DNA from: Larix kaempferi
Lineage: Eukaryota; Streptophyta; Pinopsida; Pinales; Pinaceae
Direction of reading: 5' to 3'
Length of the DNA stretch: 64,000 nucleotides
NCBI GenBank assembly: GCA_027924585.1
Contig: BSBM01000232.1
Coordinates: forward strand, 24,897,501-24,961,500
Positions 55,725 through 64,000 of this stretch are shown here, piece after piece. Made by a program: the position numbers and the translations under genes. The first letter of the stretch is position 1. Every line of letters starts with the position of its first letter. The notes below the pieces were generated by a model. It had not been told where the DNA came from, ran no database searches, and was given only the letters and a program-made list of their open reading frames with translations.

Positions 55725-55862
55725 TGCAATGCTCCTATTTTAGTTAGGATAACTATGACATTGGTATAAGTATGATTAGCATGTGATATTAGTAAAACTT
55801 TAATTAATATCTATAACTAAAAAGAAAATATGTGCATTGTAATTAAAATTTAGATTAGTTAT
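55725..55862 (+). repeat. Truncated gypsy LTR start, inverted copy of 53376-53515
   Basis: Begins TGCAATGCTCC after a purine tract; contains GTATGATTAGCATGTG and GTAATTAAAATTTAGATTAG, the inverses of words at 53380-53460. It is cut by element D at 55863. Confidence 0.7.
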
Positions 55863-58441
55863 TGTCACGTCCTTGGCGGTCTCAATGGTCCATTGTGACC
55901 ATGGGGGATGTTTTTCTTTCTTTTCTAAGATGGTTCTATGTCTCTTTTATTAATTTTATTACTGCATAGATGGCTACGCCATACATTTTTAATTTTCTCA
56001 ATGACACACTGTGCACATCATAACTTAGTCTAAGTACAGTATTGCGTGCACGATTTTTTCCTTTGCGCAAATTATGCTCTTATCAATTTTCTATCGCGTA
56101 GATATGTTACGCACATTAACTCTGACCGTAGTGACGCGCATTAACTCTGACTGTAGTGCAACCCACTATGTGACAACCTTTAACACTTGCACGATAGACT
56201 ATTTGCACAATAATCACTACGTGACAACTTTAACCTCTAATGATTAGTCACTAACTTCCTGCAAGGTTAGTGCTGAATGCATAATGGGGATTCATATGCA
56301 AGGCATTCATCTATATACAAGCAATCATGAAGTGCAACAATAGGTAACCAACACTTAATTACCAAGAATCATGATTACTATTATTTAAGACAATTCATAT
56401 TCACAGCTAATTACAGCATGCATCTTCATCATTCCAATCAACACTCATACAATGGAATTGAAATAACAGCATTGAGACATCAAGTAGACATTTATATTGA
56501 TTATAGCTTCTCCGAGCAACTAACTACGCAAGAGCAATGTTCCACCAAACTATATGCACACTATCTAGCATATATGATTCATGCTAAGAGGCCACCCCTG
56601 CATTGGGCATGATTTCCTTAAGGAAACAAGAACCATTTAGGACTCACTCCAAGTCAATAAGCATGAGTCCATATCCAAGCTAGATCACAACTGGGTTAAC
56701 AGGCTATCCACAATCACATAGAATCAATCTCCATCCAAGCCAATGCACAACTACGTTAACAAGATACAAAGGTAGCAGAGGGGAAATGCTAAACTAGTGA
56801 ACTCACCACAGAGTTACAAACATCTCTATAAAACTCAGCCAGCTTGGGGTCCACAATACCCGCCCCACACAACACCAAGAAGGTAACCCTTCTTTTATCA
56901 ATAGTCCCTTGGGTGTCACCTTCCTCCAAGTGTTATTTAGTGTGTGAGTAAAAAGATCACCCAAACCCGATCATCTTCCAAGAGGTCACAACATTCACTA
57001 GTCTCATTAGCCAGTTTTGTGCTTCATACCACTCTTGAATTCCATACCACTCAGTCAATAGCACAGGGTTATAGACAAATCAAGGAAGGAATAAACAGTC
57101 AGATCCAGTTTACAATCATAGTTTCAGGCACCTCGCGTAGACTCAACCAGCTTGGGTTCTACATTAATCACCCCATACAAAACCAAGAAGGTACCCCTTC
57201 TCTGCTCAACATCCCCTCAGGCATCATCTTCCTCCAGGTGCTATTCAGTGCGTGTATAGAAAGACTACCCAAACCTTATTCATTTTCCAGGAGGTTACAA
57301 TCTCGGCTATGCACACCCAAATACTTACCAGAGAATCACTCCAGTGACTATATAACTAACCAGTCGGGTTAAAACAAGAATAACAATCACCCATACCCAA
57401 CAGAACATCAAAACAACGAGGAGAAACAAGGATGTTTGGTTCACAATGATATTGGTGCATAATTCAACAAGTTTAGGATATGCTTATGACAACTAGGCGT
57501 GCTACAAACGGTTCATAGACAACTTCACAACTGTTAGGCACACTTAGACAATTCTAGAAGGGTTATGCAATTATTGGTATACAACGTGAATTTTGGGCAC
57601 ACGGGCACAAGTTTAGCAACTAGGACAATCCTCCAGCTCTTGCCAATGGAAAAACAAGGAAGAATATTTAAGGGATGTACTTCCAAAATCCATTCTTGAC
57701 TGCCAACCATGACCATGAACCTGAAATCAGGACCCACTCTCATATCAATAACACAAATAGTAAACACACAGACAGGAGAGGACGAGTTTCTTAAGCCAAG
57801 AAACTTTGTATGCGCCAACCCCCAACTAACAAATAATTTAAGGATTGACTTCAATTTGAATGATAGCTTACCTAGTAAGCAATCCTCATTTCTCAATTCT
57901 GTAGGGTGATTGACACAAGAAATTTCAGACCTATGCCTTCCCTTTCCCAAGACAATAACTGCATCAACTACTTCCCTCTTGGAAGAATTAAATGATTGCG
58001 GTACATGAGTCAACTTCGTAGTTGATGGCTCATAAGTTCTCTCTTGGATACTTGGATTTCATCTATTGGCTTCATGGGTTAATACATCCCTCCACAACCT
58101 TAGGAGAATCATGCCCTTGCTCTTGTTTCCTTGCACAGTCAGTTGTAGGTTTTCTTTATTAATATCATGCATACGTACATCACATTACAATTCTATTCTT
58201 ATTGACCAAGCATAATAGAATTGTAATGTGATGTACGTATGCATGATATTAATAAAGAAAACCTACAGCTGACTGCAAGGCAACAAGAGCAATATATATA
58301 TATATATATTAGCAAGTAAATATGGTTCGTGGAGCATGTGTTGGTCAAGCATAATAGAATTGTAATGTGATGTACATATGCATGATATTAATGAAGAAAA
58401 CCTACAGCTGACTCTTCAAGGCAACAAGAGCAAGGGCATGT

Positions 58442-58473
<32 letters not shown>

Positions 58474-58495
58474 CAAGGGGACAAAACTTGGGACA
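55863..58495 (-). repeat. 3' LTR of element D, about 2633 bp
   Basis: It ends AAAACTTGGGACA at 58495 next to the minus-strand purine tract TTTAAGGGGGAGAG (58501-58516). The first 650 bp match 63324-64000. It holds a diverged tandem duplication of about 305 bp (56800-57000 with 57105-57305, sharing CAGCTTGGG and CACCTTCCTCCA-like words). A hairpin lies near 58110-58295, with TA and CA microsatellites after it. Frames inside are not genes. Confidence 0.9.
58110..58440. repeat. Hairpin with 80-bp arms and a third direct copy
   Basis: The segment from GCTCTTG through CAGTCAGTTGTAGGTTTTC to ACAATTCTATT (58117-58199) is followed by its near-perfect inverse (58205-58293). The inverse is repeated directly at 58345-58435. 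(TA)n lies between the second and third copies and (CA)n at 58442-58466. Confidence 0.92.
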
Positions 58496-58519
58496 TTATA
58501 GTACTCTCCCCCTTAAATC

Positions 58520-58946
58520 AATAGTGTCTTCAATGCTCTTCGTAATTGAACAAAAATTGGTATGCCTATCTCATGGCATCCTCCAACTCCCACGTAGCTT
58601 CATATGGACCAAAGTGCTTCCATTGCACCTTTACCCGTTTGATGGCTCAATTATGGGACGTAGTCTCCTTGCTACCTAAGATGCGCATAGGGTCCACTTG
58701 GAACTCTCCCTCATCCTCCACCTGAATCACATTCCAAACAATAACATGATTGGGATCATGTATATACTTTTCAAGCAATGAGACATGGAAAACATTATGA
58801 TCTTTCATATCCTCGGGTAATGCAATCCTATATGCAACTATTCCTATCCTATCAAGGACTTCAAAAGGCCCACAATATCTTGGTGCCAACTTGGCACAAC
58901 CTCCAAGCTTTAGAGAGCTCTTGTTTTGATTTGGATTCACTCTCAA
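58520..58946 (-). pseudogene. gypsy integrase C-terminus and chromodomain-like tail, element D
   Basis: The frame 58647-58946 reads KLAPRYCGPFEVLDRIGIVA and YRIALPEDMKDHNVFHVSLL, the GPY/F motif and its follow-on. In a shifted frame, VKVQWKHFGPYEATWELEDA gives a chromodomain signature before a stop. The tail ends just before the purine tract. Confidence 0.85.
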
Positions 58947-59199
58947 ATAAATATGGTCTCCAACCCTAAATTATCTATGCACTCTTTTCAAATTTCCATA
59001 ATTCTTCTGCCTTTCCTACATGAATTTCAAATTTTGTCTGATTTTAACTATTTCTTATTCCATTTCTTTAAGCATTTTTGTGCCAAGCACCACTCTATTC
59101 ACCGGGTTTTCCCAACTTACTAGAGTTTTGCATTTCCTACCATACATGGTTCAAATGGACTCATCTCCCATGATTCCTGGTGACCGTTATTGTAAGCAA

Positions 59200-59830
59200 A
59201 TTCAATGAGATGTGTGTAGTCCTCCCACTTGGATTTCTTATCCATCACATACATCCTTAACATACTTTTCAACACTTGATTTACCCTCTCTATCTAACCA
59301 TATGTTTGAGTATGGTATGTTGTACCGAAATTGAGCCGAGTTCCTAACTCCTTGAACAGTCCTTTCCAAAATTCAATTTAAATTGTGTGTCTCTATTTGA
59401 AATTATTTCCCTAGGAAATCCATGAAATTTGAAGATTTCCTTCATGAAAATATAGGCAATGTCAGCGGTTTTATGTGTGGACTTGACTGGTATAAAATGC
59501 GTTGATTTGATCAACTTGTCCATGACCACCATGATTGAGTCATTTTTCTTTGATGTCATTAGCGGTCCAGTAATAAAATCCATAGATATTTCTTCCAACT
59601 TCCACTCAAGGATGGGTACTAGTTGTAGTAATCATGTTGGGTGTTGGTTCTCAACCTTAACCTATTGGTATTTTGACATCTATCTATGTATTGCGCTATA
59701 TCCTTCTTCATTAGTGGCCAAAAATACTGCTTTCTTATTGTTGTCATAGTCTTCTGATAACTTGGATGACCTAAGTAGGGAATCTGATGTATCTCATCCA
59801 TCACTAGCTTCTTTAATTCAACATTGTCTT
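59200..59830 (-). pseudogene. gypsy integrase core, element D
   Basis: The finger region reads HPSYQKTMTTIRKQYFWPLM with C lost in RCQNTN (59619-59804). The core starts EEISMDFITGPL (first Asp) and runs through DKLIKSTHFIPV to ISNRDTQF (second Asp) at 59344-59598. Later pieces are frameshifted. Confidence 0.88.
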
Positions 59831-60167
59831 GAATGTAAAATTATCCTTGGAAAATAAGAATGCCATCTTCTTCCAACTGATATCCCTCACACTTCTTATT
59901 TGGTTCTCCTTGTCTGAGTCATGCAGTCACTTGAGTGTACTTATTATTTTCATCTAAGACCTTGCTGACTCGATCTCTGAGGTTAGCTTTGCATAAGCTC
60001 ATGGATGATACATTGAAATTTCTACTGAGAGTGTCAGCAACTTTATTTTCCTTACCCTTGACATGCTTGATTTCAAGGTTGAATTTAATTTGCAATTCTA
60101 ACCACCTGGCTTGTCGGGCATTTAGATTTGGTCAATAAAACAAATATTTCAAACTCATGTGATCAGA

Positions 60168-60440
60168 CTATAACTGAAATTTTCGTCCAAGCAGGTAGTG
60201 TCTCCACATCTTTAAGGCATGCACAATGGTGGCTAGTTCCAAATTATGAGTCACATAATTCTTTTCATGTTCCTTTAATTTTCTAGACTCATAACAAATC
60301 ATGTGTCCTTCATGCATAAGTACTTCTCCCAACCCTTCAATGCAGACATCGGTGCATACCACAACATATTTATTTGAGTCTGCAATATTTAGAATGGGAG
60401 CGTTGGTGAGTAATTCCTTTAGTAGCTGGAAACCTTTCTC
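60168..60440 (-). pseudogene. gypsy RNase H, element D
   Basis: Reads VCTDVCIEGLGEVLMHEGHM, then ICYESRKLKEHEKNYVTHNL and ELATIVHALKMWRHYLLG. The catalytic Asp of the TDAS motif is still D in CTDVC. Native order is kept. Downstream residues are in other frames. Confidence 0.85.
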
Positions 60441-60544
60441 ACATTCTTCAAACCATATGAACTTTACATTCTTTCTTTGTAATAATGTGTTAGGATGCGC
60501 TACTTTGGAGAAACCTTTGATGAATTATCTCCCGTAATATCCCG

Positions 60545-61215
60545 CTAAACCCATAAAGGAGTGGACATCACATTCTTGGGCGTAGACCAATTCACTGTAG
60601 CCTCAATGTTGTCGGGATCCACTGAAATTCCATTTGTTGAAATAACATGGCCCAAATACTGAATCTTCCTTTGATAAAATTTGCATTTGCTAAGCTTGGT
60701 GTATAACTTATGTTCCCTAAGCATCTGTAGTACCATTCTTAGATGATTTGCGTGCTCTTATTCATTCTTGGAATAGATGAGGATTCCATATAGGAATACT
60801 AGCACAAAATTAACCAAGTACTAGTTGAACACATTGTTCATGAGGCACATGAAAGTAGCTAGTGCGTTGGTGAGACCAAATGGCACAATTGTGAGCTCGT
60901 AGTGGCCATACCGAGTTCTAAATTTGTCTTATGGATGTCCTCTTCTCTTATTATGACCTGATGGTATCTTAACCTTAAGTAAATCTTGGAAAACATTTTG
61001 GCTCCCTTTATCTGATCAAAGAGATCATCTATCTTGGGAAATGGATACTTGTTCTTGACTCTGACCTTATTGAGCCGCCTATAGTCAATACACAGTATTA
61101 ATGTTCTATCCTTCTTCTTAATGAACAACATTGGTGAACCCCATGGGGACACACTCGGTATAATGTAGTTTTTATCCATCAATTCTTGAAGTTGCATTTT
61201 TAACCTTACCATCTA
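60545..61215 (-). pseudogene. gypsy reverse transcriptase, element D
   Basis: The frame 60859-61212 reads [20 protein letters not shown], then [20 protein letters not shown] and [12 protein letters not shown], where the first catalytic Asp (FSKIDL) is Tyr. The DD box reads VFLYGILIYSK-like (DD to YG) near 60790. The C-terminal part 60545-60736 shows KLSKCKFYQRKIQYLGHVIS. The enzyme is dead. Confidence 0.9.
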
Positions 61216-61689
61216 TGGAGTGCTCATTCTATAAGGGGCCATAGACACTGGGGCTATGCGTGGCACCAGATTAATTGTAAATTTTATATATCTTTTAGGT
61301 GGCAACACAGACAGCTCTTATGGGAACACGTCTTTATATTCTTGCAACATTGGGTAATCTTCTAATGTTGGTGTTGTTTCTTCTACGAAATTTGATATAT
61401 GAAATGCATATATTTGTCAGTTCTTCTTGAAGTACCTTCTTAGTTGCAGTGTTGTAAATTTCCTTATTGAAACCTTCTTCAACACACTCTTTACTAGTTG
61501 AGGCCTTCCCTCATCATCAAGGCATTCAAGAAAATTGTTATAGCAGTCAAGCTTGGCTCGATGCTCTTCTAGCCAATCCATGACAATGAGAACATTGTAT
61601 GATCTGAGCGGTAGGATATGCAAGTTTGGTGCATTGGATAGACCATCCAACATTATCGGACATCTTTCCACCACTTCACTTACTTTTAA

Positions 61690-61910
61690 CTAAACTAGAC
61701 ATGAATTTCCATGTGTACTTTTCTTAAGAGCACAATATTCAACAATCTTAGGATGAATATAACTATGGCTGGACCCTGGGTCAAACAAAATAGAAACAAG
61801 ATGTGAGATAATATTACCTCCAACTTCAACCATTGTTGCTTGGTGGTTTTCCTGATGATCATCCAAAGTTGCATAGATTCTAGGAGTTGATCTAGCCATG
61901 TCCTCCACAA
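61690..61910 (-). pseudogene. gypsy aspartic protease, element D
   Basis: Reads ILFDPGSSHSYIHPKIVEYC, where the usual motif is LIDPGSTHSYI; the catalytic Asp is kept. A further frame 61417-61674 reads SYNVLIVMDWLEEHRAKLDC, the usual end of the protease region. Confidence 0.88.
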
Positions 61911-61959
61911 TAACACCTTCTTCAATGTTATGTATCTTTCGAGGTTGCTCCTTCTTATG

Positions 61960-62830
61960 GGGAAATCACACAACTTGTGAGTCTCTCCACATACCCAAAA
62001 TTTAATTGGTTCCCTGGTTCTTCCCTTGTTCTTATCAGACATTCCTTAGTTAATTCCTGTAGGGTACAAGTTTGAATTCTTTCTTCCTTGGATCAAACTT
62101 TCCCTTGGAATTTCCTCTTCCTACTTGATGTTCCTCAAATCTACCCTTGTTTTGTTCGTAGTAATGCATAGTCTTTTGGATAGCATCATACAAAGTCTTG
62201 GGCTCCATAAATTCAATTATTTCTCTGTGATTATGGGGTAGTCCACTTAAGAATATTTGAATCTTTACCTTTTCATTTCTAAGGTAATCCAAATACCATA
62301 ATAATTCTAGGAACTTGTTCACACATTCCTCCATTGTCACCTTTCCTAGCTTTAGCTCATGAAAATCCTTGCTCTTATTGTCATAGTACATTTCAAAAAG
62401 GTATTTCTATTTGAAATACTTTTCAAACTTCTTTCATTCAATCTTCATTTCTTTGAGGCCCTTCACTTGTCGGAGGTGCTCCCACCAGATTGAAGCTCTA
62501 CCATTCAAATTAAAATTGGCGATCTTGGCTTTCTCATTCCTGGAGAATTCACAGATCCTGAAGTACTTCTTCATTCCAAGATTCCATGCTTCAACCTCTT
62601 GTACGATCTTACTCTCTCCATCAAATGTAGGCAGCCTTACTTTCTTGAATTCTCCAGATGAACTCTCTTTACAAGGCTTCCTTCTCTTAGATCTTCGGGC
62701 TGAGCCCTCTAAACTGTTTGATGAGTTTCATGATCTACTCAATCTGGTACCTGAGGTGTATGATGGAGACGTGCTTATTCTCCTCCCGTGCGAACCTCTT
62801 TCTTGGCATCGAGATCTTCCTTTAGAGTGA
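61960..62830 (-). pseudogene. gypsy gag, element D
   Basis: Pieces from the 5' side read RLPTFDGESKIVQEVEAWNL, RICEFSRNEKAKIANFNLNG and RASIWWEHL, then (62050-62391) FHELKLGKVTMEECVNKFLE and LSGLPHNHREIIEF. The knuckle reads FWVCGETHKLCDFP, with the first Cys replaced by Phe (about 61965-62010). The plus-strand frame 62411-62830 is its antisense shadow. Confidence 0.88.
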
Positions 62831-63309
62831 CTGCTCGCACTCTTCCTGTCCTTGCTTCCATTGTTTTTATTTGACCCCATATTAGCATTTTGTTGAAGGT
62901 CTGTTAGGATCTATAGTATGGTAGCATTGATCTGATGATGCTCTTCTTGTGCCTTGGTCAACCTTTCATTGAAACTTCTCATAGTATCGACCATTTCCAG
63001 AGGTGTGATTTGTGCCCTCTTTCCATTAGATTATGTTCATGTGTTACCTCCTTGCACATCTTCTCCAATAACATCTTCTTCATGTTCATAGGGGTCTTAC
63101 GCATCATCCATGATGATCATTCCATTAGCTGAATTCCTAGTTCTTATGCTTGTTTCCCTTTTTCCTTTGTTATAACGGTTACTGTTGCCGCTAGAACTGT
63201 GCAAAAAGGGAAATTTTATTAGATAACACATTATTAAATATTGATAGTTACTTCAACATTACAGCACTAGCTTTCTCCTATACTCAGAGGCCTAGTGTTG
63301 AAACCACTA

Positions 63310-63320
63310 CTCTGACACCA
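63310..63320 (-). promoter_or_regulatory. Primer binding site of element D
   Basis: Minus strand TGGTGTCAGAG, three bases inside the LTR that begins at 63324; it is close to the initiator Met-type site. Confidence 0.8.
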
Positions 63321-63323
63321 CTT

Positions 63324-64000
63324 TGTCACGTCCCCACAACCTCAATGGTCCATCGTGACCACATGGGATACTTTTCTTTCTTTTTCGAGATGGGTCTATG
63401 TCTCTTTTATTAAGTTTATTACTGCATAGTTGGCTGCACCATACATTTTTATTTTTCTTAGCGACGCACCATGCACATCATAACTTAGTCTAAGCACAGT
63501 ATTGTACGCACTAATTTTTTCCTTTGCGCAAATTTTGCACTTATCAGTTTTCTGTCATGTAGATACGATGTGCACATTAAATCCGACCGTTGTACAACCC
63601 ATCATGCGACAACCTTTAACCCTTGTGTGACAACCGCCATGCATGATAATCACTACGTGGCAACCTAAGCTCGTAATGACTAGTCATTGACTTCTTGCAA
63701 GGTTGGCGTTGAATGCATAATGGGGCTTCATATGCAGGATTCATCTATATACAAGCAATCATGAAATGTAACAGTAAGAAACCAACACTTAATTACCAGG
63801 AATCATGATTACTATTAACTAAGACAATTCATATTCACAACTACTAATTACATCATACATCTTCATCATTCCAATCGACATTCATACAATGGAATCGAAA
63901 TAACAACAATGAGACATAAAGTAGACACTTATCTTGATTGTAACTTCTCTGAGCAACTAATTACGCAAGAGCAACATTCCACCCAACCGTAGGCACTTTA
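63324..64000 (-). repeat. 5' LTR of element D, cut by the window end
   Basis: Matches 55863 onward from TGTCACGTCC, with shared CTTTTATTAA(G/T)TTTATTACT and CAAGCAATCATGAA. The remaining roughly 1.9 kb would lie past 64000. Confidence 0.93.

Larger units (their letters stand above)
55863..64000 (-). mobile_element. Ty3/gypsy chromovirus D, minus strand, right LTR incomplete
   Basis: LTR starts TGTCACGTCC at 55863 and again at 63324. The minus-strand order between them is primer site, gag, protease, RT, RNase H, integrase, chromodomain-like tail, purine tract, LTR. The right LTR leaves the window after 677 bp, so no target duplication can be checked. Several catalytic residues are lost. It is inserted into an older gypsy LTR. 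Confidence 0.93.

Noticed and set aside
57534-58013. 159-codon minus-strand frame in the LTR of element D
   Set aside because: It lies wholly inside an LTR and has no recognisable domain.
62411-62830. 139-codon plus-strand frame
   Set aside because: It is the antisense of the element D gag, whose minus-strand reading gives clear gag motifs.

Overview
This window is plant nuclear DNA made almost entirely of transposable elements. I see no intact host gene, rRNA, tRNA gene or CRISPR array. The genome type is inferred, not proven: nested LTR retrotransposons, a CACTA DNA transposon, an L1-type LINE remnant and a Penelope-like reverse transcriptase. Plant Penelope-like elements are best known from conifers (the Dryad group), so a conifer or other gymnosperm with a very large genome is the best guess.

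Layout. (1) 1-7068: 3' part of a plus-strand Ty3/gypsy chromovirus, with gag, protease, RT, RNase H, integrase, chromodomain and 3' LTR. Its pol is split by a minus-strand 2.2-kb non-autonomous LTR element (1577-3748, TSD CCCAA), and its RNase H holds an in-frame 249-bp tandem duplication. (2) 7366-28341: a Russian-doll nest. Minus-strand Copia element A (TSD TAAAA) carries plus-strand Copia element B (13547-27333) in its promoter-side LTR. B carries plus-strand Copia element C (14275-22304, TSD CATGT) and a minus-strand solo LTR (24266-24915, TSD ATACA). B ends in a 78-bp minisatellite. (3) 28347-32218: old unassigned DNA with one degenerate plant-repeat ORF. (4) 32219-44587: a 12.4-kb CACTA transposon with CACTA...TAGTG ends and 3-bp TSD CTC inside a CT microsatellite. 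It has palindrome-rich subterminal regions, no visible transposase, an intron-containing RNase H-like gene fragment, and a gypsy fragment inside a 195-bp repeat array. (5) 44800-49500: a decayed minus-strand gypsy (Tat-like) in the order protease, RT, RNase H, integrase, second RNase H. (6) 49700-50620: LINE 3' end. (7) 51690-52660: Penelope-like RT. (8) 52950-55862: LTR pieces, including two inverted copies of one LTR end. (9) 55863-64000: a minus-strand gypsy chromovirus, element D, with a 2.6-kb LTR; its promoter-side LTR runs off the window.

All coding regions carry stops, frameshifts or lost catalytic residues, so nothing here looks autonomously active. Most sequence interest lies in insertion boundaries, repeat architecture, the captured gene fragment and the Penelope-like element. 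Divergence values are hand counts and approximate.
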